A DNA stretch of 64,000 nucleotides from Phlebiopsis flavidoalba (taxonomy: Eukaryota > Basidiomycota > Agaricomycetes > Polyporales > Phanerochaetaceae), in NCBI GenBank assembly GCA_035772785.1, contig JAOCPU010000001.1:1736001-1800000 (forward strand), given 5' to 3'. Below the pieces are notes generated by a model that was given only the letters and a program-made list of their open reading frames with translations, searched no databases and had not been told where the DNA came from. Shown in pieces: positions 32,418 through 44,367 of the stretch. The first letter of the stretch is position 1. Every line of letters starts with the position of its first letter. Made by a program: the position numbers and the translations under genes.

Positions 32418-32869
32418 CGGGGTTTAAGATTTGATAGTATTTATGTGCTTACAGTCTTCTTGGAACTTGTACAATATGATAACCAGAAACCTTAATCAGT
32501 AAAATCGACCAACCTCACTTTTCTCGCAGAGCATGTATGCCCCATCCAAGTCGCTTGTAGGAAGCAAGATCTCGAAAGCTAGCACATATTTTATGCTTAA
32601 TGTGAAAGCCAGACCGAATTTACTTCCGTGACATGTCCGTCCTAGAGTGGAGGAGGTTTTAAAGATCGTGAACGCCCACCGTTTCCTGAAAGCGCGAGAC
32701 CAACGGCGTCATCAAGACGACTGCTGGCCAGGTATCCGCGGAGAGCTATCCCTGCCGGAAGTGAGCAGCTTCTCATCTCAGGCGGATGTGTTAGGAAAGC
32801 AATATGTAATGGCAGCGTCTCGTGAAACTGGTTACTGTTACGTCCTTTCTACGCATAATCGTGTCTGTA
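32418..32869. other. Tail-to-tail spacer, SRAP copy B / F-box array
   Basis: Contains the SRAP 3' flank, whose first 50 bases match the flank of copy A (cttggaacttgtacaatatgat). No gene was recognised. Some open plus-strand sequence at 32647-32907 is unassigned. Confidence 0.4.
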
Positions 32870-34133
32870 TTAGTACTCCATTATCTCGAAGAGGCCTCTT
32901 GAGGTAAGGTTAGGGAGACCATCCAACACTTCATCCAAATAGTCCTGCATACGCTCTTCGTCGTCCCACGGAGGTGGTATAAAGGTGACCTTTTTAACTG
33001 ACGAGGACTTATCGAGCACCTGATCAAGCTCCTGAAGCCGATGGGGAAGTTCCGCAGAAAACCCAGTGGGTAGGGGAAAAGTCTATGACGACCTCGGTAG
33101 GGTGGCGCTTCGGCGGGATTGCCTCCAGAATGGCAAGGATGATGAGCCACGGCCATGAGTCGGGATCGTCGGGGGCGGTGAGTATGAACAGCAGAGTTGA
33201 CATCTTCGTGCACGATGCTATATTCATTGACTCTACGCGTTCTTGAGAAGGATAGAATGAGTATGTGAATACAAGAGGGTGAGAGTAAGTGGCTTACCGC
33301 GCGCCGCTATCATTCCCTCAGCACCCGTGTCGCTCCCACTGAGTGTCCTTCAAGGTAATGTCCAACTCCTTCACAAATCTTCCTGCGGCCTTGAAAAATG
33401 GTCCACATCGTTCGAAGCCTGGGTCGTTGAAGTTTGTGAGATCAGGCAGCGTTATCCTCTTGAGATGGCGTCGATTTGGTCTTCCGGAGGTGAACTGAGT
33501 GTGGGCAGTAGCTTCCAGTATGGCGCTGGCCACGCTCGTGTCATTTATATCCATCCGTAAAGTTTGAAGCTGCGTGTGAAAACGAGCCAGATGCGAACAT
33601 AGATGCATCGTACGGCGGTTCGCAACGCATCTCGAGTCGAAGCTCCAGCTCTTCCAGACGAGGGCACTGCGAGATGGCCTGAAACAAGGTGATGCCCTCT
33701 TGCCCCGACCGTTGGATCCTCGTTGCCGTCTGGAAGTGCCGAAGCAAGTCTGAAGCCCTCCACATTTAACTCGCGCAGGTTAGGAAGAAGCTTCACCACC
33801 GACAAGAGAGCTCATCAGCCAAGCCAGTATGTCTGATGGACGACTAAAGACCATAAATTCTTGAATCGCAGCTGCGACCGCCGTATGTTCGCGCAAGAAC
33901 TGTGCACACCGAGAGAGCCAGGCTGGATCCTGTGGGGAAGCCCTGAGGTTGATTTTGCGGGAACAGGAGCGAGCGGGCTTTGGGGAGACACGACCTGGGA
34001 CACAAGTTGAGAGCAGGCAAGGAGGGTCAGGCGGTCGTAGTATGGGTCCAGGTAGCCGATTATTTCGTCTTGGATTTCGACTGGGAGTCGGGGTGTAGCA
34101 GTTCGGATGAGGCTCGCGCCACAGTCTGGACAT
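32870..34133 (-). CDS. F-box/LRR-like protein, tandem member 1
   Basis: Begins MSRLWREPHPN (34133), then the F-box core RLPVEIQDEIIGYLDPYYD and LTLLACSQLVSQ. CAQFLREHTAVAAAIQEFMV follows, then leucine-rich segments LLPNLRELNVEGFRLASALP, ITLFQAISQCPRLEELELRL and LQTLRMDINDTSVASAILEA. LKRITLPDLTNFNDPGFERC, FVKELDITLKD and WPWLIILAILEAIPPKRHP come next, and the end is LDGLPNLTSRGLFEIME with TAA at 32870. The domain order suggests an SCF substrate receptor with irregular leucine-rich repeats. One intron lies near 33237-33300. Frameshifts occur every 150-300 bases. It is the closest relative of copy A at 13.2-14.2 kb. Confidence 0.65.
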
Positions 34134-34491
34134 GCTGGCGGTTGCTGTGAGAGATGGTTGACGCTCGAACGCCACGGAGTTCTGTTCAAAAGTCCTTTGA
34201 AGTAGCTCACATGCGGATAAGTGTCAGTTGGCGTATACACGTGTTTGCTCGAAATTGCGGCCGGTCGAGCGAAGAAGAAATGCAGGACGTGAGTTGAATG
34301 GGAGATCTAGGCCCAGAGGAGCACTGCCAGACTGAATATAAATGCTCTTATAACATACTGTTCGTAATTTGAACAACTGACTCAGATCCACATGATGGAA
34401 ATGAGTAATATCTGTCCCATAACATGGTTTCACAATGAGTTGTGCATGTAGTAAACTTGCGGCTACGGACAAATATTTTGCTATGTGTAAT

Positions 34492-35799
34492 TTATTGAAA
34501 TTCGTCTACGAGATGTCTATTACGCAAGAGACCCTTTGAGATAAGGTTGGGGAGATTGAGCAGACACATCTTTGCAGAACTTCTCAACAGAGCGTCCACC
34601 CGTGCAGGTACACATAGAATCACTTCCACGGAAGAGGTACCGTCAAGGGCTTGGTCAAGCTCTCCAAGCGTATGAGGCGAATCTGGAAAAAGATTAGAGA
34701 CAAAAAGCTCTATTACAATCCGACGGGGGTGATGTTTGGACGGTATCGTGGCCAAAGTGGCAAGTACAATGAGCCATGGCCATGAGTCGGAACCATCTGG
34801 GGGGGTCGAGTGCGAATTTTATGGGTGTCGAGGTTCTTGCATAGTCCTATGCGCATTGATTCCATACAATCTATGAGATGGGATGAAACACATCGATATG
34901 GGAACACCAAGGTAAGCTGCTCACCGCGGGCGGTTATTGTTCCTTCGGCACCATACAATGCAAAGTTATCCACCAGGATAAACTCCAGTTCCTCCAGAAA
35001 CTCTCCTACAGCCCCCAAAATTGACGCATGCTGCCCAAAGGCAGACATCGAGAAGGAGGTTGAATTCGGGGCAGCGCCAACTGTTTGAGGGGGGGCCGGC
35101 CTGATCCCTTCCTGTGCATACATTCAACTTGGTTTCGGGCGGGTGGCAATCCAGTGCAGCGCGGGGACTATGTCTGCTCCATTGTATATGTCCATAGAAA
35201 AGGATTCGAGTTGCAGGAACGAGCCGGGTGGGAACAAAGATTCTTCATATGGCTGTTCAGAGTGCATAACGAGGTCCACTTTCTAGTGTTCGCAAGTGTG
35301 GACGCTGCGCAATGGTTCGGAACAATGTGGTACCATCGTCTCCGCGAAGTATAGGGTCTCCTTCGAAATTTTGCGATCTCAGAAGGCGATGCTAAAGTCT
35401 TGCAGGACCAGTCCACGCAGATTGGGGAGACAATCTATCACCGAGGAGAGCTCGCTCGCAGTAATAGTGTAAAAGACCATCGGAAAGTCACGGGGGAAGG
35501 AATGGGGGAGAAAGCTTGAGTTCGTGAATACTAGCTGCGATCGCAGTATTCTCGCGCAGGAATTCGGCAAAATCGAGAAGATGATGCTCGTCCTCGGTCA
35601 AGTGAGACAGCCGTTTCGCGTTTGATTGTACGGATATAGAAGGGAGCGGGATTTTGGGAGCCACAATTTGCATGTAAGTGAGCAAGCTGAGAGGGCCATG
35701 ATCGTCGTCTCGTAGGTACTCGATTATCTCGTCTTGAATTTCGACTGGGAGCCGAGGTACAGTGGCGCGGATGCTCGTGCCACAAGAGCCTGAGACCAT
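34492..35799 (-). CDS. F-box/LRR-like protein, tandem member 2
   Basis: The best-preserved N-terminus of the family. It starts MVSGSCGTSIRATVPRLP (35799), then VEIQDEIIEYLRDDDHGPLS and LLTYMQIVAPKIPLPS. FAEFLRENTAIAASIHELKL and the weak repeat ELSSVIDCLPNLRGLVLQDF follow. Further segments: MSAFGQHASILGAVGEFLEE, LEFILVDNFALYGAEGTITA, RRIVIELFVSNLFPDSPHTL and GELDQALDGTSSVEVILCVP. It ends LLNLPNLISKGLLRNRHLVD with a stop at 34492. It shares an intron position (near 34850-34915) with member 1. Orientation and spacing (358 bases from member 1) indicate tandem duplication. Function beyond F-box recruitment is unknown. Confidence 0.65.
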
Positions 35800-35954
35800 G
35801 AACGGTTGTAACGGGATGAGATGATCGCTCAGGTGTCACGACGTCCTTAATAGCTCGCGTGTGTGTGGCGTGCGTGATGGTTGTCCTGTGGCGGTAATCG
35901 AGTCAGTGGCATGGTCACGAGATGGCCATGGCCACTTCCTTTCACTCTTGTTCC

Positions 35955-37350
35955 TTATGCACTCTTCATCCTGATATTCTTTAATGACGTGAGCCCGGGC
36001 AAGATCGAATCTGAAATTTGTCTCACAAGTGTTTGAAAGTGATCGTGCTTTTGACGATTGGTGATTATTGTGTAAGCAGAAAGCCCCTGCGAGACAAGGA
36101 TGGGAAGCTGGTTCGAAACACCCACGCAATACGACTGCGGTAATCTTCACAACCGAGTCCATTCAGGCAGTAGCACCGTAACCCGATTTGTGTGGGGTGC
36201 GCAATCTAGGATTCGATCAAGTTCCGCGAGGGGTGAGGGGGTGTCTCCGACAATGGAGAAAATGACTGGAGGTGAAGTCTATCGTGATATTTGGGGGGAG
36301 GCGTTTGGCTAGGTATCGTCGCGGCTAATGTGGCAAAAGCACGATGTTCCATCTGCCAGCTGTCTAGAATCGTCGGGACTTGTAGCGCAAACTTTAGGGA
36401 GGACAGATTCGCGCATGATGCTACATGTAGCGAGTTTGATGGATTCTATCAAAAGGCCGGAAGACAAAGTGAGCACATTGAGGAATAGAGGATCTGATGA
36501 CTCAGCTACCCACTCGTTCGCAGTTGACCTCGTGCTAGCGCCGTGAGACGAGTATTCCTCCTCCAAGACAAGCTCCAGCTCTTCCAAAAAGTTCTCCTAC
36601 GGCTTCAAAAAATGTCCCACAATACACAAAGCCTGGGTCATCGAGTACATCGAAAATCACCGAAAAGACGTTTAAGGTGTCGTCCTTTTCTTGACCCCTC
36701 CTTCAGGTCCAACCTCCGTTCCTTTGGTTCCGAGCCGTGGCGGTGAGGATAGCACCCGACCAGACTAGCGCTGTTCTGGATATAGATCCTCAAAGTTTTG
36801 AGCTCGAGAGAATGAGCCTGGGCGAACATAGACTCTTCATATGCTGGTCGGAAACGCATCGAGACACGGAGCTCAATGGTGCCGCAGATCCGAGCGACAT
36901 TGAGAGATAGTTTGGAATAGCTCAAGGCCGTCCCTGACCAACTGCCGAGTCCTCTTGGCCACCCCAACGAAGCGTCGAAACCAGCTTTGAACTCGTCCAC
37001 AACCAGTTGACGCAAATTAGGAAGACGTCTCACCACCAAGGAGAGTTCGTCCGCCAGAAATAGCCACCATGTAGTTTCTAAGATGCCAAATCCCGAATTC
37101 GGGATCATAGCCGCAAGAGTCGCCGTGCTCGTGCAGTCCATATGGGCGAGGGCGGTTGAGGTATCGTCAGAGTTGAGAGCTCGCGTCTGATTCTGCGAAA
37201 GAGGAGAGGCGAGTTGCGACAGCCATGATTTGCATATTAAACAGCAGCGCAAAAGAGCTACGTGGTCGTGCCACAGGTGCCCGATTATTTCGTGCTGGAT
37301 TTCGCATTAGAGGGAGGAGAGGTTCTGCGACGGGTGTCACAGCTCGTCAT
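35955..37350 (-). CDS. F-box/LRR-like protein, tandem member 3
   Basis: The ATG at 37350 (MTSCDTRRRTSPP) runs, after an indel, into LPLEIQHEIIGHLWHDHVAL and LLRCCLICKSWLSQLA, the F-box. LADELSLVVRRLPNLRQLVV follows, then DEFKAGFD and IELRVSMRFRPAYEESMFAQ, LELKTLRIYIQNSASLVG and RHLKRLFGDFRCTR. Near the C-terminus VIFSIVGDTPSPLAELDRIL is followed by NQLPILVSQGLSAY and a stop at 35955. It is the most diverged of the three tandem members. Its start faces the alcohol dehydrogenase start across 535 bases. Several indels leave the frame approximate. Confidence 0.6.
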
Positions 37351-37885
37351 GGAGGTTGCTATGTGACGTGAATAGACGCTAACGCCACGAAGTTCCTGAC
37401 CCAGAAAGGAAACCGCGGGAGCGTCCGATCGATCTCTGCTTCTCTCCATCCAATGACGCTGACGGTCTGGACTCGGATTAAGTTGCAAAACCATTCATCC
37501 TCGGGCTTGGCTTTGCGCTGAGGGAATGTTCACGCGTGCACGGTTTGTTTTCCACGCCGTGGTCCTGTGGCGAACGACTCCTACATGTGATGTCATCCAT
37601 GGCGGGGATCGTCACCTCAGTGGGGCGCGAAAGGATATATAGGGAGGTCAGACCTAAAAACATGGAATACACATATTCAAACCCCCTTACGAACATCCTC
37701 ACGATTCTCACGAATAACTCCAACATGCAAATCGCTAATCGCTACCGCCGTCCAGAATGTACGTATTCCCTGAATTGGTAAGATGGTATCAGTTCTTCAC
37801 TTATGGTTCGCGCACAGAGGCCATGGGTGCCGTCCCAACAGAGGTACACCCCGAGTATAAGACACGCCCCGGAGATCTGCAAACA
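37351..37885. promoter_or_regulatory. Divergent promoter, F-box member 3 / alcohol dehydrogenase
   Basis: Spacer between two divergent starts. A TATA-like element (ggatatatagg) lies at 37634-37643, about 245 bases before the dehydrogenase ATG, and could serve the plus strand if the leader is long. No other site was identified. Confidence 0.4.
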
Positions 37886-39267
37886 ATGAAGGCTCTCGCC
37901 TGGTTCGGTGCACAGGATGTTCGCATCATCGACGCCCCTATCCAGATAGGTCACCGAGCCCGACGATGTCATCCTCAAAGTCACCGGAACGACAATCGTG
38001 CGGGTCCGACTTGCATTTGTACCACGGTGAAATCATGACCTTGCAGAAGGGGAGACATCTTGACGGCCATGGTCCGTACTGCTGCGACCCGTGAAGCATG
38101 CACGGCTGATTTTTACGGATACAGAGTTTATGGGTTTGCGTTGACCGAGTATGCCCAACGTTACCAACCTCAAGTCGGCGATCGCGTAGTATCGTACCTT
38201 CCAGATTGCCTGCGGAGAATGCTCCTACTGCCAGGAGAAGCTGTCGTCCTTCTGCGACGCACGAACCCGTCGACCCTCATGCACGCACCATGTACGGTCA
38301 ACCAGCGCGCACGCATGGGTTTCTTCGGCTATTCTGCATTTTCACGGGTGTTCGGCTTCGCCGGCGGGCAAGCGGAGTACTGTTCCGCGTTTCCGTTAAG
38401 GGATAACGGGAACTTGCTCCCCATTCCACGCGAAGGAGTCGAACGGACGAGCAGGCGCTATATCTGTCTGACGTCCTGTCGACAGTTATCAACTGCGTGA
38501 TGGACACTGGTATAAATGAAGCGTCGACGTTTGGGTGTTTGGGTTGAGCAACGTTTAGCCTGTTCACTGCATGCGCTGACGAGATGTGTTCAGGGTCTCG
38601 TCCTTATCGGCCAATGCTTTCGCCAAGATGGGCGAAGCTGAAGGCGCAAGTCGCGTACCATTGGCATCGACCGTGTACCCGAACGTCTTGCGTTCGCTCA
38701 ACGCGAGTGTTGGGTCCCGAGAGCCTCTCGACTTCTCCATAACACACCGGATTTGTCGTGAAGCGTCCAGCTGCAAGCAACGAAATCGCCCCCGGAGGCC
38801 TCAACGTCGCGCTCGATTGCGGCACGTTCCACACCAACCGAAGAGCCTCTTGCACAAGTCGAGAGAAGACGCTCATGCTCGAGACGGACGTGCCGTGGAG
38901 ATTGTCAACGAGATGATCATGAGCGTGCGCAAGGAGTGGGCGAGTGGGCCTCATCACGCTGCGTATGCAGGCTATGCAGAACCACGTCAACTTTGGTGCG
39001 CTCATGGAGAAGGGTGTGAGACTCATCGGTAACGGTCAAGCACCCGTCCACAAGTGGTGGAAGGAAATCCTGGAAGACTACATCATGACCGGCAAATTTG
39101 ATCCTACTTTGTAAGTGGACTAACTCCTATGTCAACACCGCTACTGACGATGATGTAGCATGATTTCTCACCGCGTACCAATTGAGGACTTCCCGAAACT
39201 GTACCAGGCGTTTGACAAACGGCAGTCCGGTGTGATGAAGGTGTTCGTCGAGACCAAAATTCTCTAA
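37886..39267 (+). CDS. Zinc-dependent alcohol dehydrogenase family protein
   Basis: Medium-chain dehydrogenase, NAD(P)-dependent, of the group that includes glutathione-independent formaldehyde dehydrogenase-like enzymes. The start MKALAWFGAQDVRIIDAPI (37886) leads, after an indel, to CGSDLHLYHGEIMTLQKGD, where the Cys is the catalytic zinc ligand. The structural zinc site is FQIACGECSYCQEKLSSFCD with four Cys (about 38190-38265). Then come GFAGGQAEYC, NLLPIP and LSDVLSTVINCVMDTG. The cofactor-domain segment REPLDFS lies near 38720-38735, followed by LDVALDCGTFHT, VPWRLSTR/IVNEMIMSVRK, NFGALMEKGVRLIGNGQAPV, HKWWKEILEDYIMTGKFDPT and ISHRVPIEDFPKLYQAFDKR. It ends VFVETKIL with TAA at 39265-39267. 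Substrate unknown. About ten indels interrupt the frame. Confidence 0.85.
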
Positions 39268-39803
39268 CCCACCGTCAACCAACTGTCCCCAAGACTACAA
39301 AGGTAGAAGAGTGGGCTGCCTGAATAGGTGTGATATAAACAATCATTGTGTATTAGTGTTGCATAATTTAGCCAATCTGTATTATCTTGGAGTTGGACCT
39401 GATTTGCAAGTCATGAGCGAAGATCACAGTGCTGTCATGAATTCATCTCGTAGATACCTTTTTGCTGACTGATGGACGGGCAAGTTTAAATGGACGGTCA
39501 TGTTGACCAGCAATCACGCGATGTAAACCTAGTGCAACATGAGGCTTGTCGGAGAGTGGAACAAGGTACACGCAGAGCGAGATAAGCCGGCTAAAATACG
39601 TGGCGTGAAGGGTAAATATACAGATGGAGAGAACCTGCTCGTTGAGCAACAACGCAAGTCGCGGCCACAGATATCGCTCCACATCGAGGCGAGGCGCTTA
39701 ATTCGGCCTTCCACAACGCGCACGTGCCTTGACGCGTGCGCGACGGTCCGAGTCTGGGGTTCGCGTTGGTACCTTTGCCTTCAACCCTCTCATCCGTTCA
39801 TGA
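39268..39803. other. Spacer, alcohol dehydrogenase 3' flank / SFI1 promoter
   Basis: No gene recognised; short frames on both strands only. Both neighbours are on the plus strand. Confidence 0.4.
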
Positions 39804-42800
39804 ATGTCACAATTTCGGCCTAACCGTGCGTCCTCGCCACAAAAACCGTCTTCTAGGCGTTTGGCCACTGCGGTCAGCGACATTTTCGATGATAACTCCT
39901 CGGCCCCATCCCTCTCCCCTGAGCTAGCCTCTCTCACACCTGGTGAGATTGACTTCATCGACGCCGTCATCGAGAGGGCGTCTCCCTCGGCCTCAACCTT
40001 TTTGACCGTGTTCAAAGTATACAGCGAGCTGCTGCAGGAGCGTGGTGTAGATCCGGAACAAGAGGTTGTGTTCTATAACAAGTTACTGAAAAAAAAAGTC
40101 GGTACACTGAAGGGCAAGAACTGGGGAGAGATAGTGGGAGACGGTCAAGCGACAGCAACGGCCACAGGCGCGGGCCCGTCTCGCTTGCCAACAACCGCGC
40201 CAGTTCCAGTACCTGCCTCCGCACCTGTTCCGGGACCTTCATCTCATCGCGCACAAATCCTCGCAAGGCTTGCTTACCGGGACCTTGAAGGCTATCGAAC
40301 GCGATGAAGACTGCATTTACTCTGCATTCACATCAAGACGACACAGATGCTACTGGAAGCGTGGCCGCTACGGAGGCAGAAGTCACGCAAAGACCTTCAT
40401 TCTCCCAGGGTCCTGCTCCTCGTGCAGCGACTCAGATGGGCACTCGTCGACCTCTGTCTCCCACAACGGTCGCAAGCTCCAATAAGGGTGCCCTCCCCTT
40501 CCACCCCTGCGATCCCCGAGAGAAAACTACCCATATCTTCTACCAACAATTCTGCACGAACGGACACTCCGTCTTACAAGCCCATACGCCGACTCATATC
40601 GGGGCCGTTAGCCCCTGAATGGGCATGCAGAATCATCTGACGCCACCGCCGACCACCCCTGCGTCGTCCACTGTTACACCTTCGTTACCGACGCCGCAAC
40701 ACGCGACACTGAGCAAACAAAGAGCTCTCCTCATACGCCCCCTGAGCGAGGCGTTGCCAAAGCACAGTCGAAGGCGGCCAATCCTTCTCCTCCTACTTCC
40801 AAATATTACACATTCCCGTTTGCCCTTCCGCCAGAACTGCGTGTCGAGGCAAGGACAGCGACGAGGGGAACGTGTCATCAACGAAAGCTGATGCTGGAAG
40901 AAAATCCAGATGGAGGGATGAAGAAGGACGCCGCCCCCAGCTTCTATGAAGAGCGGCTGTTTGAAGTTGTGGAAAAGTATGGTACCAGGGCTTACCAATG
41001 GATCGTTGGATGTCTTCTTCTTACTGTACCCATCCCAGCGAGTTACCAAGATGCATTTTCTCTCTTCCGCTGTAAGACAACGAACGAGCCAAATTGCCGA
41101 AGCACGGGACAAGCCTCATAATCCGTCTCGACCTTTCATCGTTGGCGAGCCTCAAGCATCCAGCCGCGGATGAATACCCCCCCCCCCCCCCCCCCTGCCG
41201 TGTCGCGACTACCCGCAGACCATCGTTGCCTCAGAGTAGCCTTACAAGGCCTTGGCGTGTCAACTACGCGAGCGACAGAAAACAAGTGGAGTGCAAGACA
41301 TGCGCGCACGCAGAAGGATAGTACGAGACAAGCAGACCATAGAATTCTTAACGACGCTTGGACCCCTTTGGAAGCAGGGCTTCCGGATACTACTACTCCG
41401 ACCAATATTATACCCAGAAGGTCGCTGTTCGGGTCTCAAGAAAATGGCGGCAGAAACTCGCAAATGGACGGCTCGGAAAACAAAGGAGACCAGTTGGCAA
41501 ACATCAGAGAGCAGAACGCGGATGATTATATGCTGGAGACTGTGGCGGAGAGCCATGGAACTCAGGAAGTCCGCGAGGCTGCTCTCTCGTCACCGAACCG
41601 TTAATCTGAGGATCTCGCCAATATGTTCGAGACATGGAAGAGGGCTTGAATGTGAGTTGATCGACAGACTGTATCCTAGCAGCTGATAAGGCATATACAG
41701 GTATGAAAATCAACATGCAGATGCACTCTATGACCGCTTAGTCCTCAAACGCGCTATAAGAACCTGGAAGGCTTCCAGGAGCCAGCTTAGGGTAAGTGGA
41801 CATTACATTACATCGGCCTATATTAACTCTTTACATAGGCTCTCGAGCATCGTGCATCAAAGCACGAGGCCAGACAAAATGAAAGTCCTACTTCGTGCTG
41901 TTTGGCGAGTGTGGAAGGCGCATGAGCGTGGCAAGCTACTCGAACGTGTGAGAGGCGCACGTCTAGTCAAGCAGGCGTGGTCAGTGTGGGAGCAACAGAT
42001 TCAGATGTTGCGTAAACGCGAAGGTGAGCCACCTCTTCATGGAATGTCTGTGTTCCAGCTGAGTATATATGCGTGCTTGTTATAGTGGCGGCGACGACTT
42101 TCTCTATGCGTACATCTTCTGCGCTGGCTACGGCGACGTTACAGCGCTGGCGCAAGGTTTACACTACGCACCAAAAATGCCCACGCGTTCGCAGCTGCAG
42201 GTTGCACTATCACTCCTCGCAGCTCCGCTACAGAATGCTGCTGAACTGGCGACTTCAGCTCACCCGTGCCAAGTTTAAGCAAGTCAAGGCTGCAAAGACT
42301 ACTGAGAAGATGTTCATCATTCGGAACGCGTGGCAGAAGTGGACGGAGAAGATGAAGCAGAGGAAGAGAGCTAGAGAAACAGCTCAAGGATTTTGAGCTC
42401 AGGATTGCCGCTCGATACTTCCATGGTCAGTCACATCCGCCTCAGTGACTGAACGCTGCTCATTCGGTGCTTCAGAATGGCTCCAGCGCACCCAGATATC
42501 CGAGCGCCAGAGGAAACTCGCTGAAGATATCATCCGTCAAAGGGTCAAACCTGGTAAGTGGAGAAACTCTGTTTCAAGTCGGTATCTCACGACGCATTGT
42601 AGCGCATCATGTCAAAAACCTTGAACAGCTGGACGAACCGAGTTGCAGATATCAAATTCCGCGAATTCGATACATCTAGCCGGTACCAAAGTGCCTTGAT
42701 GGAGTAAGACACACAAAAGCTATGAATCATCACAACCTTCTTACTACAGAATTCTTTTAGGTCTGCTTTTAAGAAATGGAAAGCGTTATGCATACGTCAT

Positions 42801-44054
42801 GTTTGAAGAGTTGAGTCTCATGGAGAGTTACCAGGATGTTAAAACGGGAAGGTGCGTCATCTCTATATTTTGTCATTTCTTCTTAGCCGATCATATCTAC
42901 ACAGAAAACATGCGTCGTATGTTCTACCGCTGGTTGAGTGCTGCCCCGTAAAGCACGCCATCGGCGCCAGCTCCTTCAACAGAAGGAAGAGGAGCTTAAA
43001 TTTGCGGTCGTCGCTGGCGCCTGGGACAAATGGCGGGAGCGATATCTGGACATCCGCCTACAACCGACGGCAGATGCCTTCCTTGTGCAAAGCCAGAAGA
43101 ACATGATGTTCCGTGCATTTGGAATCTGGCATATGAAAAAACCAAGGCAAGTCATACAAATCTCATCTATCTGCGTAAAACCTCTGAGGCGTCGATCAAA
43201 GTCTTTGCCTGCGCTTCGTTTCCACGCCAGTCATCTCAAGGCCCGCTACTGGAAAATATGGCGTGATGCCATGCCTAACGCCTTACAAGCCAGGGAAGCT
43301 CGCGAGATGGATCGGAAAATCTGTACTTAGTGAGCCCCGTTGAGCCTGTAACCCGTCATATCTGCTCACCCTTTGATAGCCAAAGCATACGAGAAGTGGA
43401 CCCAAGCGTACAGAAACCAAGCTTGAGCTCAAGGCGGTTGCGTACGTCACGTCAATTGAACAACGGTTCAATGGTTCATTACTAATTTAATTTTGGGTTA
43501 TAGCCGTGCGCGTTATTTGCGTCTTCCCACTGCGGCCCCGAGGCACAATCGCCCCCGTCCTGAGACAAGCGCCTGAGCCGAAGCCCTCGGCACCCAGTCC
43601 AGTCTATGTGTCCATCCCGAGTGGTCCTTCGCGGCCCACAAGCCCTGCGTCCACTGAAGCCGGACCCTCGTCTGCGCCCGCGACTCGTCCCCTCATACGA
43701 TCAAAACTCTACCAAGGCGGCCGTTTGAGCATCGCAAGCTTGCTCTCAGAACGACCCCGCTCTCCAGAGCGCTCGGACAGGCGTGCACTGCCGAAAACTG
43801 TCCGCTATGAGCCCGTCGCGACCGAGACTGTCCACTCGAGCTAGCACCGTACGCGACCCCAGTCCGCGCGAGGTCGAGCTCAAAACTATTGCGGTTGGGA
43901 CCAAGCGCAGCGAGGCTGTGATGTCCGCACCGCCGAGTATGCTAGGTAGTGAGGCAGGCCGGAGCAGACTCTGGCAGGAGTTACGAGGTATCCAAACGCG
44001 CTCGCGCGCAAACCAACAGAGGGAGGGCGGACGTTCCGTCGTGACCCTCTGTAA
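39804..44054 (+). CDS. SFI1: Sfi1-like centrin-binding spindle-pole-body protein
   Basis: Sfi1 forms the half-bridge filament of the spindle pole body through many centrin-binding helices. The start MSQFRPNRASSPQKPSSRRL (39804) is followed by a well-preserved N-terminal domain: IDFIDAVIERASPSASTFLT, VFKVYSELLQERGVDPEQEV and LKGKNWGEIVGDG. After a Pro/Ser/Thr-rich linker the central part (about 41300-43450) repeats short Trp-centred helices: VWRVWKAHERGKLLERV, KQAWSVWEQQIQMLRK, TLQRWRKVYTTHQK, MLLNWRLQLTRAKFKQ, RNAWQKWTEKMKQRK, AWDKWRERYLDIRL and YWKIWRDAM. The spacing and Trp pattern are those of Sfi1 repeats. The C-terminal tail is Pro/Ser-rich (SLLSERPRSPERSDRR) and ends in RRDPL at TAA 44052-44054 after an indel. 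Many short introns lie between repeats. Confidence 0.8.
41177..41195. repeat. 19-base cytosine homopolymer
   Basis: A run of 19 C inside the SFI1 gene. In the only open frame it would encode consecutive prolines, but length errors are likely. It is the second long C run in the window. Confidence 0.9.
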
Positions 44055-44367
44055 TCAGATTGTCGTGCTGGGTCTGCAGCTACCTTGTTTATTTATCACT
44101 CGTTGTATCTATCTCTGTTTGTATTGTGCCCAACTTATGAACTGCCTTCTGACTCTGTACCGCTTTGGAGGCTGGCGAGGCGGGGCCGCACGTGGAAAGG
44201 ACAGTGCGGTGCCAGTCAGCCGCGGGAAATGATCGAACCTCGAACGAGTTCGGGTCTGGCGTCTGTTTACGACTGTCGCCGCAGAGTCCCTTGGCTGCTG
44301 CGTCCACCTCTCGCAGTCCCTCCCGCCTTCTCGTGTACAACTATCCCCCCTTTGATACCCATATACT
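44055..44367. other. Spacer, SFI1 3' flank / SSO1 promoter
   Basis: Between two plus-strand genes. Contains frames that continue from SFI1 without conservation. T-rich at 44080-44125, nothing else recognised. Confidence 0.4.
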
